From: Agrococcus baldri
GTDB lineage: Bacteria > Actinomycetota > Actinomycetes > Actinomycetales > Microbacteriaceae
DNA: 64,000 nt
Direction: 5' to 3'
Assembly: GCA_900114805.1 (NCBI GenBank)
Contig: FOZN01000002.1
Location: 1 to 64,000, forward strand
Part shown: positions 28,582-37,830 of the stretch, piece by piece
Numbering within the stretch: position 1 is the first letter of the stretch
Layout of the letters: every line of letters begins with the position of its first letter
Position numbers and translations under genes: made by a program
Notes under the pieces: generated by a model
Seen by the model: only the letters and a program-made list of their open reading frames with translations
The model's database searches: none
What the model was told of the DNA's origin: nothing

Positions 28582-30731
28582 GCGGATGCCTCCTGGGCGC
28601 CGTCGCTGTCGGTGCCGGCCGCGTCCGTCCCGGCTCCCGGCGCCGATCCATCCTGCGCCTGGATCGCGGTGATCGCGATGGTGTTGACGATGTCGCTCAC
28701 GAGCGCGCCCCGCGAGAGGTCGTTGACGGGCTTGTTCAGCCCCTGCAGGACCGGTCCGATCGCGAGCGCGCCGGCGGAGCGCTGGACGGCCTTGTAGGTG
28801 TTGTTGCCGGTGTTGAGGTCGGGGAAGACGAACACGGTCGCCCGGCCGGCCACCTGCGATTCGGGCATCTTCTTCTGCGCCACCGCCGCATCCGCCGCCG
28901 CGTCGTACTGGATCGGGCCCTCCACCGGCAGCTCGGGCGCGCGCTCGCGCACCAGCTCGGTCGCCGCGCGCACCCGCTCGACCTCGGCGCCCGTGCCCGA
29001 CTCGCCCGTCGAGTAGGAGAGCATCGCCACCCGGGGCTCGATGCCGAATTCGCGCGCCGTGGCAGCGGAGGAGACCGCGATGTCGGCGAGCTCCTCGACC
29101 GTCGGCTCGGGGATGACGGCGCAGTCGCCGTAGACCAGCACGCGGTCGGCCAGCGCCATCAGGAACACGCTCGAGACCACCGAGACGCCCGGCTTGGTCT
29201 TGATGGTCTCGAAGGAGGGCTTGATCGTGTGGGCGGTGGTGTGGGCGGCGCCGGAGACCATGCCGTCGGCGTCGCCCAGGTGCACCATCAGGGTGCCGAA
29301 GTAGCTCACATCGAGCAGCCGCTCCATCGCCTGCTCGATCGAGACGCCCTTGTGCGCGCGCAGCCGCTGGTACTCAGCGGCGTACTTCGGCCGCAGCTCG
29401 GCGTCGTCGGTCGCGACGATCCTGGCATTCGCGAGGTCGAGGCCGAGGCTCGCTGCGCGCTGTCGGATGGACGGCTCGTCGCCCAGGATCGTCAATCGCG
29501 CGATGCCGCGCGCGAGCACCGTGGATGCCGCCTGCAGGATGCGGTCGTCGTCGCCCTCGGGCAGCACGATGTGCCGCACGTCCTGGCGCGCCCGCTCGAT
29601 GAGGCTGTGCTCGAAGATGAGCGGCGTGACCACGTCGGTGGTCGCCACCTCGAGCCGCTCGAGCAGTGCGTCGCTGTCGATGTGCTGCTCGAAGAGCGCG
29701 AGCGCAGCGTCGCGCTTGCGCTGCGTGCCGTCGATGAGCGAGCCGCGGGTGGTGGCGATGCGCCTCGCCGTCTCGTAGGTGCCGTGCGGGCTGGCTCCGA
29801 TCGGCAGATCGAGATCGAGCCCGTCGAGCAGCAGCTGCACCGCCGGGTGCAGCTCGAAGCCGCCGTTGAGGATGATGCCGGCGATCGAGGGGAAGGTCTC
29901 TGCCTGCTGCGCCAGCAGGGTGCCGACCACCACGTCCGAGCGATCCCCGGGCATCACGAGGATGCCGCCCTCGATGAGCCGCTCGAGCACGTGCTCCATC
30001 GACATGCCGGCGACGACGGTGCCGAGCGACTCGCGCTGCAGCAGCTCGGCGTCGCCGCGCACCAGCTCGGCCTCGGCCGCCGCGAAGAGCGTGCCGACGC
30101 TCGGAGCGCTCAGCAGCCGGTCCTCCGGGATCGACCAGATCGGCACGCCCTTCGGCACCGCATCCGCCATCGCCGCGGGGATGGCGTCGATGGCGTCGGG
30201 ATCCGCGCGGTTGACGATGATGCCGGCGATGGATGCGTGGGCCTGCGCCAGCTCGGCGGTGGTGACGTCGGCGAGCTGCCGAAGCTCGTCGGCGGTGCGC
30301 GCCGTGTCGGTCTCTGGGTCGCGCCCGCCGAGCACGAGCAGCACGGAGGCGCCCAGGTTGGCGGCGACGCGCGCGTTGAAGCCGAGCTCGGTGGGGCTGC
30401 CGACGTCGGTGTAGTCGGAGCCGACGATCACGATCGCGTCGAAGCGCTCATCGATGCGGTGGTAGCGGTCGACGATCGTCGCCAGCGCCGCATCGGCGTC
30501 GTCGTGCACGGCGGCGTAGGTGGTACCGATCGCCTCCTCGTAGGAGAGGTCGACGGCCTCGTGGGCCAGCAGCAGCTCGAGCACCCGGTCGCGCTCCTGC
30601 TCGGAGCGGGCGATGGGGCGGAAGACCCCGACCCGGCCGACGCGGCGGCTCAGTGCTTCGACGAGCCCGAGCGCGACGATCGACTTGCCTGCGTGGCCCT
30701 CTGGAGAAGCGATGACGATTCGTGTCGGCAC
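28578..30731 (-). CDS. pta: Phosphate acetyltransferase (long, DRTGG-type)
   Basis: 717 aa. N-terminal BioD-like P-loop domain (RIVIASPEGHAGKSIVALGLVEAL), a central DRTGG domain (about 200-330), and the C-terminal PTA_PTB catalytic domain (VLPEGDDDRILQAA ... VSGAAHTTAHTIKP ... FPDLNTGNNTYKAVQR). This matches the long regulated form found in enterics and actinobacteria. First gene of pta-ackA, 130 bp from the divergent subtilase gene. Confidence 0.96.
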   Translation of the reverse strand: MPTRIVIASPEGHAGKSIVALGLVEALSRRVGRVGVFRPIARSEQERDRVLELLLAHEAVDLSYEEAIGTTYAAVHDDADAALATIVDRYHRIDERFDAIVIVGSDYTDVGSPTELGFNARVAANLGASVLLVLGGRDPETDTARTADELRQLADVTTAELAQAHASIAGIIVNRADPDAIDAIPAAMADAVPKGVPIWSIPEDRLLSAPSVGTLFAAAEAELVRGDAELLQRESLGTVVAGMSMEHVLERLIEGGILVMPGDRSDVVVGTLLAQQAETFPSIAGIILNGGFELHPAVQLLLDGLDLDLPIGASPHGTYETARRIATTRGSLIDGTQRKRDAALALFEQHIDSDALLERLEVATTDVVTPLIFEHSLIERARQDVRHIVLPEGDDDRILQAASTVLARGIARLTILGDEPSIRQRAASLGLDLANARIVATDDAELRPKYAAEYQRLRAHKGVSIEQAMERLLDVSYFGTLMVHLGDADGMVSGAAHTTAHTIKPSFETIKTKPGVSVVSSVFLMALADRVLVYGDCAVIPEPTVEELADIAVSSAATAREFGIEPRVAMLSYSTGESGTGAEVERVRAATELVRERAPELPVEGPIQYDAAADAAVAQKKMPESQVAGRATVFVFPDLNTGNNTYKAVQRSAGALAIGPVLQGLNKPVNDLSRGALVSDIVNTIAITAIQAQDGSAPGAGTDAAGTDSDGAQEASA

Positions 30732-30861
30732 GCGCCCAGGCTAGCGCCGCCTCGAATGTCACGAATCAGTAACGGTTTGTGCATACCTTGATCACATCTT
30801 CAGCACAGGTTCAGTATGGACGACAGTGCCAACGACGGCACTGCCACTGGAGGAGATGAAC

Positions 30862-33800
30862 GTGACTTCACACAGCACAGCGCGGACAGCGCTGCGTCGC
30901 GTGCTCGCGATCGGGACGGCGGTCGCGCTCGGCGCGACGGGCGCAGTCCTGAGTGCGACGACAGCACACGCGATCGCAGCACCGTCCTCGACGCTCGATT
31001 TCGAGGCAGGGCGCTACATCGTCGTCCTCGAGGACGACGCGCTCGCGACGTATCGGGGCGGTCTGCCGAACCTGGCCCGCACCGCACCGGCGGGTGACTC
31101 CGAGATCGATGTCGACACGCCCGCTGCGAACGCCTACACCGCGCACCTCGAGAGCGAGCAGGCGGCAGTCGCCGGCTCCATCGGTGCGGAGGTCGACGCG
31201 AACCTGACCGTGACGATGAACGGCTTCATCGCCGATCTCACGGCCGAGCAGGCGCAGGAGCTGGCTCGCGACGGCCGCGTCGCCAACGTGTTCCCCGATG
31301 AGATCCTGCACATCAACGCGAGCCCCGCCAATGAGTACCTCGACCTCGAGGGCCTCTGGTCGCAGGTCGGCGGCGTCGACGAGGCCGGCGCAGGCGTGGT
31401 CGTCGGCGTGCTCGACACGGGCATCGCGCCCGAGAACCCGCTCTTCGCGGGCGAGGCGCTCGGCACCACGGCAGGCGCTGAGCCGTATCTCGACGGCGAC
31501 ACGATCGTCTACGAGAAGGGCGACGGCAGCACCTTCACCGGCTTCTGCCAGGAGGGCGTGCAGTTCACGGCTGAGGACTGCTCCACCAAGATCATCAGTG
31601 CGCGCTACTACGTCGACGGCTTCGGCGCCGACCGCATCGGCGGCGACGCTGTAGGCGAGTACCTCTCGCCCCGCGACGGCGACGGCCACGGCTCGCACAC
31701 CGCCTCCACGGCGGCGGGCAACGCGGATGTGCCGATCACCTCGGCCGCCGGCGCCGACCTGGGCACGATGTCGGGTGTCGCCCCTGAGGCGCGCATCGCG
31801 GCGTACAAGGTCTGCTGGACCGGCCCGGACCCCGCGGTCACGACGGACGACGGCTGCGCCACGAGCGACCTGGTGCAGGCCATCGACCAGTCGGTGATCG
31901 ACGGCGTCGACGTCATCAACTACTCCATCGGCGGCGGCGCCGCGACCTCGGTCGCCACGGCGACGGACATCTCGTTCCTCGGCGCAGCCGCAGCGGGCGT
32001 GTTCGTGTCGGCCTCGGCCGGCAACGCGGGCCCTGGCGCTTCGACTCTCGACCACGCAGCGCCCTGGTACACCACGGTCGCTGCGACGAGCGTGCCCAAC
32101 TACGAGGCGACCGTCGTCCTGCCGGGCGACGTGCGCCTGACGGGCGCATCGGTCACCGTGCCGATGGGCGAGGACGCTGAGGTCATCAGCGGCCCGTTCA
32201 TCTACGCGGGCGACGTGCCTGCCGCAGATGCGACCGCGGCAGACGCCGCGCTCTGCCTCCCCGGTTCGCTCGACCCGGCGGCCGTCGCAGACACGATCGT
32301 GCTCTGCGACCGCGGCGTCAACGCTCGTGCCGAGAAGTCGCAGGTCGTCGCTGACGCCGGCGGCATCGGCGTGGTGCTCGTCAACGTCACGCCCGGCTCG
32401 CTCGACCTGGACGACCACGCGATCCCGACGATCCACCTCGACGCCGAGCACCGCGACCAGCTGCTGGCTGCCGCGCAGACGCCCGGCACCGAGGTCACGT
32501 TCGAGCCCGGCAACACCTCGGGCGTCGAGACCCCGGCACCGGTCGTGGCGGGCTTCTCGTCGCGCGGACCGGCAGTGGCTGAGGGCGGCGACGTCCTCAA
32601 GCCGGATGTCTCGGCACCTGGCGTCGGCATCGTCGCAGCGGGTCCGAACCCGGCCGGCGGCGAGCCGACCTACCGACTGCTCTCCGGCACGTCGATGGCC
32701 GCTCCGCACGTCGCGGGCCTCGCTGCCATCTACTTCGGCGAGCACCCGAACGCCTCGCCTGCCGAGGTGAAGTCGGCGATGATGACCACGGCGACCGACA
32801 CCGTGACCGACGACGGTGCACCCAGCACCGACCCGTGGGCGCAGGGTGCCGGCTTCGTGAACACGCAGTCGATGCTCGAGCCCGGCCTGATCTACCAGAA
32901 CGGCACGGAGGATTGGTACGGCTACCTCCGCGGTCTGGGCTATGGCCTGCCCGACACATGGGTGGGCAGCGCGATCGACCCGAGCGACGTCAACATCGCG
33001 TCGATCGCCGTCGGCTCGCTGGCAGGTACCCAGACGGTCACTCGCAGCGTCACCGCGCTGGAGGCTGGCAGCTACGCCGCCTCGGTCACCGGCATGCCGG
33101 GCGTCGACGTCGAGGTCACCCCCTCGACGATCGAGCTCGCCGCGGGTGAGACGCAGACCTTCGAGGTGACGTTCACCACCACCGATGCGGCGCTGGGCGA
33201 GTACTCGACCGGGTCGCTGACCTGGACGAGCGCGGCGCACACCGTCCGCTCGCCCATGGCGGTGCGACCGGTCGCTGTCGCGGTCCCTGAGTGGGTCGAG
33301 GGCACCGGCACGGTCGGCGAGACGCCCATCAGCGGTGTCTCGGGCGTCGAAGGCGAGATCGCCCTGCAGGCGAACGGGCTCGCGCCCTTCGAGCAGCTGG
33401 GCGCCGACGCGGGCGACCCGGGCGCTGAGTTCGTCTACCCGTTCGAGATCCCGGAGGGCGAGCTCGCTCGCTACTTCGCGCTCGACGGGGCCGACAACAC
33501 GGGCGACAACGACCTGTACATCCTGCGGCTCGAGGGCGACACGCCCGTCGAGCAGTGGGTCGGCGGCACGGCAGCTGCGGACGAGTCGGTGCTCCTGGAG
33601 TCCCCGGCTGCAGGCAGCTACCTGGCGATCGTCGTCGTCTACTCGCATGGCGAGGCCGAGGACGGCTCCTTCGAGCTGGACTACGCCGCTGTGACTCCGG
33701 GCCAGCAGGAGGGCAACTTCCGCGCTGAGCCGGCATCCGTCACCGGAGCGATCGGCGAGTCGTTCACCTTCTCGGCGAAGTGGAACGGTCTCGACACGAA

Positions 33801-34785
33801 CGCCGAGTACCTCGGCGTCATCGGCTACGGCGACTCGGATGCTCGCACCTACGTCCGCGTGACGACAGGCGATGTGACCATGCCGGTGCCGGACCGACTC
33901 GCGGCGGGCAACCGCTTCGAGACCGCGGTGGAGATCTCGCAGCAGGGCTACCCGGACGGCGCTGGCGTCGTCTACGTGGCCAGCGGCGAGCGGTTCCCGG
34001 ACGGCCTGGCTGCGGCTCCCGCCGCAGCTCGTGAGGGCGGCCCGCTGCTCCTCACCAGGGCCGGCGCGCTGTCGCAGGTCGTCATCAACGAGATCGAGCG
34101 CCTGTCGCCCGAGCGCATCGTGATCGTGGGCGGCGAGCCCTCGGTCTCGGCTGCGGTCGCCGCCGAACTCGAGGCTCTTGCCGGAACGGTCGACCGCGTC
34201 GGCGGTGCCAACCGGTTCGAGACGAGCCGCCTCATCGCGCAGTACGCCTTCGAGAGCTCGGAGAACGCGTTCATCGCGACCGGCCGCGACTTCCCCGACG
34301 CACTGTCGGCGGGAGCTGCTGCAGGTTCGATCGACGCGCCGATCCTGCTGGTGGACGGCATGGCGGACGGCGCGGATGACGCGACGATCGCTGAGCTCGA
34401 CCGTCTCGGTGTGGTGAACACGTACCTCATGGGCGACCAGAACTCGATGTCGAACGGCATCGAGCTGGAGTTGAACAATGAGGCATTCGTGGTCCACCGC
34501 TTCGCAGGCGCCAACCGTTTCCTGACGGCGGTGCAGGTGAACCAGGAGATGTTCTCTGGACCGGTGCCGGCGATGTACATCGCCAGCGGCATGAAGTTCC
34601 CCGACGCACTGAGCGCTTCCGCGCTCGCTGCTGCCGAGGGTTCGCCGCTGTACCTGGCGCAGCCGACCTGCATCGACTCGTCCATCGTGACGGAGAGCCT
34701 GCGGCTCGACCAGCCGCCGGTGTTCCTGCTCGGTGACGAGTCGACGCTGTCGGCTGCGGTCGCGGAGTACGCGATCTGCCCGTGA
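30862..34785 (+). CDS. Secreted S8 subtilase with PA domain and cell-wall-binding repeats
   Basis: 1307 aa. Signal peptide ending near AHA (about residue 38), I9-type propeptide (RYIVVLEDDAL ...), then a complete S8 triad: D185 (VLDTGIA), H276 (GDGHGSHTAS) and S611 (SGTSMAAPHVAG). A PA domain is inserted between His and Ser (about 430-550), an Fn3-like domain and a PPC-like domain follow. About 1010-1307 hold three CWB2 (cell-wall-binding type 2) units, each opening with R-L/V-A/G-G-A/G-N-R-F, the last one degenerate. Expected to be a surface-retained protease. GTG 30862 is preferred to ATG 30856 because GGAGG lies 8 nt before it and only 2 nt before the ATG. Confidence 0.93.
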   Translation: MTSHSTARTALRRVLAIGTAVALGATGAVLSATTAHAIAAPSSTLDFEAGRYIVVLEDDALATYRGGLPNLARTAPAGDSEIDVDTPAANAYTAHLESEQAAVAGSIGAEVDANLTVTMNGFIADLTAEQAQELARDGRVANVFPDEILHINASPANEYLDLEGLWSQVGGVDEAGAGVVVGVLDTGIAPENPLFAGEALGTTAGAEPYLDGDTIVYEKGDGSTFTGFCQEGVQFTAEDCSTKIISARYYVDGFGADRIGGDAVGEYLSPRDGDGHGSHTASTAAGNADVPITSAAGADLGTMSGVAPEARIAAYKVCWTGPDPAVTTDDGCATSDLVQAIDQSVIDGVDVINYSIGGGAATSVATATDISFLGAAAAGVFVSASAGNAGPGASTLDHAAPWYTTVAATSVPNYEATVVLPGDVRLTGASVTVPMGEDAEVISGPFIYAGDVPAADATAADAALCLPGSLDPAAVADTIVLCDRGVNARAEKSQVVADAGGIGVVLVNVTPGSLDLDDHAIPTIHLDAEHRDQLLAAAQTPGTEVTFEPGNTSGVETPAPVVAGFSSRGPAVAEGGDVLKPDVSAPGVGIVAAGPNPAGGEPTYRLLSGTSMAAPHVAGLAAIYFGEHPNASPAEVKSAMMTTATDTVTDDGAPSTDPWAQGAGFVNTQSMLEPGLIYQNGTEDWYGYLRGLGYGLPDTWVGSAIDPSDVNIASIAVGSLAGTQTVTRSVTALEAGSYAASVTGMPGVDVEVTPSTIELAAGETQTFEVTFTTTDAALGEYSTGSLTWTSAAHTVRSPMAVRPVAVAVPEWVEGTGTVGETPISGVSGVEGEIALQANGLAPFEQLGADAGDPGAEFVYPFEIPEGELARYFALDGADNTGDNDLYILRLEGDTPVEQWVGGTAAADESVLLESPAAGSYLAIVVVYSHGEAEDGSFELDYAAVTPGQQEGNFRAEPASVTGAIGESFTFSAKWNGLDTNAEYLGVIGYGDSDARTYVRVTTGDVTMPVPDRLAAGNRFETAVEISQQGYPDGAGVVYVASGERFPDGLAAAPAAAREGGPLLLTRAGALSQVVINEIERLSPERIVIVGGEPSVSAAVAAELEALAGTVDRVGGANRFETSRLIAQYAFESSENAFIATGRDFPDALSAGAAAGSIDAPILLVDGMADGADDATIAELDRLGVVNTYLMGDQNSMSNGIELELNNEAFVVHRFAGANRFLTAVQVNQEMFSGPVPAMYIASGMKFPDALSASALAAAEGSPLYLAQPTCIDSSIVTESLRLDQPPVFLLGDESTLSAAVAEYAICP

Positions 34786-34802
34786 TCGGGCAGTGACCCA
34801 GG

Positions 34803-34834
34803 GAGGGGGCGGGCGCTTCGGCGCTCGCCCCCTC
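34803..34834 (+). terminator. Strong terminator after the subtilase gene
   Basis: GAGGGGGCGGGCGC (34803-34816), TTCG tetraloop, GCGCTCGCCCCCTC (34821-34834): 14 bp with one G-U, followed by TTCTCT. It lies 18 nt after the stop codon and separates the gene from tRNA-Ser. Confidence 0.88.
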
Positions 34835-34878
34835 TTCTCTGGGCTAGAATCGCAGGGTTGGCCTCTCGGGGCCGGCAC

Positions 34879-34963
34879 GGAGGATTCGCCTAGTGGCCTA
34901 TGGCGCACGCTTGGAAAGCGTGTTGGGTGCAAGCCCTCAGGGGTTCGAATCCCCTATCCTCCG
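34879..34963 (+). tRNA. tRNA-Ser (GGA)
   Basis: The acceptor stem GGAGGAT/ATCCTCC, the anticodon stem CACGC/GCGTG with loop TTGGAAA (anticodon GGA), a long class II variable arm and T arm GGTTCGAATCC identify tRNA-Ser. The discriminator is G and no CCA is encoded, unlike tRNA-Pro in this window. A TAGAAT -10 candidate lies at 34845-34850. Confidence 0.95.
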
Positions 34964-35042
34964 CCGACACTGCATCCAGTCACGATGGAGCACGCATGCG
35001 ACAGAGCAAACCGCGGTCCCCGCACCGCGCAGGGAGCCGGTC

Positions 35043-35402
35043 GTGAGCGCCCGCATCCTGGTCGTCGATGATGACCGTGACATCCGCGACCTGGTCGCGA
35101 TCAAGCTCGAGTCGGCCGGGCACGAGGTGGTCATCCGCCCCGATGGCTCCGAGGGCCTCGAGGCTGCCCTCGCCGGCGGCTGGTCGGTGATCGTGCTCGA
35201 CGTGATGATGCCGGGCATGTCGGGCATCGACGTGCTGCGAGCGGTGCGCGAGCGCGGTGACCGCACGCCCGTCATCCTGCTGACCGCACGGGGGCAGGAG
35301 AAGGACATCGAGGCGGGCTTCGCCGCGGGTGCCGACGACTACGTGACCAAGCCGTTCAGCCCGCGCGCCCTGCTCGCGCGCGTGACCGCCGCGCTCGGAT
35401 GA
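35043..35402 (+). CDS. Single-domain response regulator
   Basis: 119 aa, a receiver domain and nothing else: acidic pair D10/D11 (VVDDDRD), phospho-acceptor D53 (VLDVMMPG), T81 and K103 (TKPFSPRALL). All phosphotransfer residues are intact, but no DNA-binding or enzyme output domain follows. GTG 35043 begins at the family start; the gene overlaps the next by 4 nt. It opens a three-gene run with a HEAT protein and a glycosyltransferase, facing a histidine kinase, so output is probably by protein contact within this system. Confidence 0.92.
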   Translation: MSARILVVDDDRDIRDLVAIKLESAGHEVVIRPDGSEGLEAALAGGWSVIVLDVMMPGMSGIDVLRAVRERGDRTPVILLTARGQEKDIEAGFAAGADDYVTKPFSPRALLARVTAALG

Positions 35403-36361
35403 GCTGGCTGACCGACGGGGTGATGCAGGCGGTCCTGCTCATCACCGCCGGCATCGCGCTGGGCATGCTCGTCTCGCTGGTCGTGCAGCGCACCGTGCGC
35501 CGTCGGCGCGCGAGCGTGCGCGCGCGGCTCGACGAGCGCATCCGCCCCCTGGTGCTGGCTGCGACCGTCGCCGAGGACGATGAGACGGATGCGCTGATCG
35601 CCCGGGTGCGTGCGCTCGGCCCGGACGAGCGGGCGCACGTGCGCCGCACCGTGTTCGGCATGCTGCGCGATGTCACCGGCGAGGCCGCCGAGCGGCTGCG
35701 CGCCGTGGGCGACGCCGCCGGCATCGTGCCGCGCGTGCTCGCACTCTCCGAGCACCGCAGCCCCGCGCTGCGGGCGAGTGCCGCCGAGGCGCTGGGACTG
35801 CTGCAGCCGCCCGGCTCGCTCGAGCTGCTGTGCCGGCTGGCCGCGGACCCGGCGCCGGCCGTGCGCACCGTCGCCGTGCGCGCCCTGGGCGCGTACACCG
35901 AGCCTGTGGCTGTCGACCGCGTCATCGCCGCCCTGGCGATCGGGAGCGGCGTGCCCAACAACGCTGCGGCCTCGGCGCTGCTGCAGCAGGGCCTCGCGGC
36001 CGGCGACCGCGTGCGCCTCGCACTCGACCACCCCGACGCCGGTGTGCGGCGCGGCGCCGCGCGCGTGGCAGGGCTGCTGCAGGCGCCCGGCGTCGCCGAG
36101 CGGCTGGTGGGACTGCTCGAGGATGAGGAGGAGTCGGTGCGGCTGGCCGCGATCCGCTCGCTCGAGCGACTGCCGGTCGCCGCGGCGGTGCCGGCGCTGC
36201 TCGACGCCGCGCTCGCCGACGGCCGCGATGGCGAGGCCGCGGCGACGACGCTCGCCGCGATGCCGCCGGCCTGGACGGCCGCCGCGCTCGCGCGCATCGA
36301 GGCGGAGGGCGCTCCGGCCGTGCGCCGCGCCGCCGGCATCGCTCGGGGGGCCGTGGCATGA
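35399..36361 (+). CDS. Membrane-anchored HEAT-repeat protein
   Basis: 320 aa. One N-terminal membrane helix (MQAVLLITAGIALGMLVSLVV), a basic stop-transfer region (RRTVRRRRASVRAR), then about six HEAT/armadillo-like helical repeats such as ALRASAAEALGLLQPPGSLELLCRLA, AVRTVAVRALGAYTEP and SVRLAAIRSLERLPVAAAVPAL. The repeat domain is cytoplasmic by the positive-inside rule and has no catalytic motif, so it should be a scaffold. Overlaps its neighbours on both sides by 4 nt. Confidence 0.85.
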   Translation: MSWLTDGVMQAVLLITAGIALGMLVSLVVQRTVRRRRASVRARLDERIRPLVLAATVAEDDETDALIARVRALGPDERAHVRRTVFGMLRDVTGEAAERLRAVGDAAGIVPRVLALSEHRSPALRASAAEALGLLQPPGSLELLCRLAADPAPAVRTVAVRALGAYTEPVAVDRVIAALAIGSGVPNNAAASALLQQGLAAGDRVRLALDHPDAGVRRGAARVAGLLQAPGVAERLVGLLEDEEESVRLAAIRSLERLPVAAAVPALLDAALADGRDGEAAATTLAAMPPAWTAAALARIEAEGAPAVRRAAGIARGAVA

Positions 36362-37830
36362 GCTGGCTGCACGACATCGTCTCGGCCATCATCCTGGCGC
36401 TGGCCTGGCCGAGCGCCATCTACTTCCTGCTCTCGAACACCGCGATGCTGGTGCTGGTGCTGATGGCGTCGCGGCACTTCGTGCGCCACTTGCGCGAGAG
36501 CGACCACACCGGTCGCGAGGCGATGGCCGCGTCGCCGCTCAGTCCGGGTGTGAGCGTGCTGGTGCCCGCCTACAACGAGGCCGCCGTCATCCGCACGAGC
36601 GTGCGCTCGGTGCTCGACCTGCGCTACCCCGACCACGAGGTCATCGTCGTCAACGACGGCAGCACCGATGCGACCATGCAGGTGCTGCGGGACGAGTTCG
36701 ACCTGGTGCCCGACGACCGCGAGATCCCGGGCCGCCTCCCGGTGCGCGGCGCCATCGTCGCGGTGTGGCGCTCGCGCGGCGGCGTCGTGCCGCTGATCGT
36801 CGTCGACACGCTGAACTCCGGCCGCTCCGACTCGATCAACGCTGCACTCGACCTCGCGAGCAAGGATCTGGTGGTGATGGTCGACGCCGACTCGATCCTC
36901 GAGCCGGATGCCCTGCTGTCGGTCTCGAAGCCCTTCGCCGACGATCCCGACCGCGTCGTCGCGACCGGCGGCGCCATCCGCATCGTGAACAACAGCCGCG
37001 TGCTGGGCGGCCGCATCGTCGAGATCCGCATGCCGAAGCAGCTCATCGCCCGCATCCAGGTGGTCGAGTACCTGCGGGCCTTCATGCTCGGCCGCACCGC
37101 CTGGTCGGATCTGCAGGCGCTCGTGCTGATCTCCGGCGCGTTCGGCATGTTCCGCCGCGACGTGCTGCTCGAGGTCGGCGGGCTCGACCCCGACTCGATC
37201 GGCGAGGACTTCGAGCTCGTGATGCGCATGCAGCGCTGGATCCGCGACGGCGGGCGCGACAAGCGGATCGTGTACGTGCCGGAGCCGGTCAGCTGGACGG
37301 AGGCGCCGTCGACGCTGCAGGTGCTCGCCCGGCAGCGGCGCCGCTGGCATCGCGGCCTGTGGGAGGTGCTCTGGAAGTACCGCGGCATGCTGCTGCGCCC
37401 CCGCTACGGCCGCATCGGCGCGGTCGCGCTGCCGTACTACTGGCTGTTCGAGCTGTTCGCGCCGCTGCTGGAGATCCTGGGGCTGGTGCTGATCGTGCTC
37501 GGCTTCGCGACCGGCGCCCTGAACACCGGCATGGCCGTGTTCCTGATCCTGGTCTCCTACGGCTACGGCACGCTCGTGACGCTCACCGCGGTGGTCGTCG
37601 AGGAGGCGAGCTTCCACCGCTACGAGCGCTGGCGCGACCTCGGCGCGACGCTCTGGGCAGTGCTGGCCGAGAGCCTCGGCTACCGCCAGCTCACAGCCGT
37701 CTGGCGACTGCAGGGGTGGTGGGCGGGCCTGACGGGCCGCACGCAGGTGTGGGGCGAGATGACGCGTGCCGGCTTCGCCGGGGCGACGGATGCGTCAGGC
37801 CGCGCCGGGGAGGCGGAAGGACGCGGCTGA
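36358..37830 (+). CDS. Membrane glycosyltransferase family 2, processive type
   Basis: 490 aa. One or two N-terminal membrane helices, a cytoplasmic GT-A domain with VLVPAYNEAAVI, VVNDGST, D176-A-D178 (metal site), G-E-D284 (catalytic base region) and Q326RRRW330, the Q(Q/R)xRW motif of processive enzymes, then three or more C-terminal membrane helices. Related to cellulose/hyaluronan/poly-GlcNAc synthases; the polymer made is not predictable. The last 36 nt overlap the 3' end of the convergent histidine kinase gene. Confidence 0.9.
   Translation: MSWLHDIVSAIILALAWPSAIYFLLSNTAMLVLVLMASRHFVRHLRESDHTGREAMAASPLSPGVSVLVPAYNEAAVIRTSVRSVLDLRYPDHEVIVVNDGSTDATMQVLRDEFDLVPDDREIPGRLPVRGAIVAVWRSRGGVVPLIVVDTLNSGRSDSINAALDLASKDLVVMVDADSILEPDALLSVSKPFADDPDRVVATGGAIRIVNNSRVLGGRIVEIRMPKQLIARIQVVEYLRAFMLGRTAWSDLQALVLISGAFGMFRRDVLLEVGGLDPDSIGEDFELVMRMQRWIRDGGRDKRIVYVPEPVSWTEAPSTLQVLARQRRRWHRGLWEVLWKYRGMLLRPRYGRIGAVALPYYWLFELFAPLLEILGLVLIVLGFATGALNTGMAVFLILVSYGYGTLVTLTAVVVEEASFHRYERWRDLGATLWAVLAESLGYRQLTAVWRLQGWWAGLTGRTQVWGEMTRAGFAGATDASGRAGEAEGRG

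Noticed and set aside
30868-34932. 1354-codon open frame antisense to the subtilase
   Set aside because: It mirrors a strongly codon-biased real gene that has a signal peptide, catalytic triad and terminator; the antisense product is low-complexity Arg/Val/Asp sequence.
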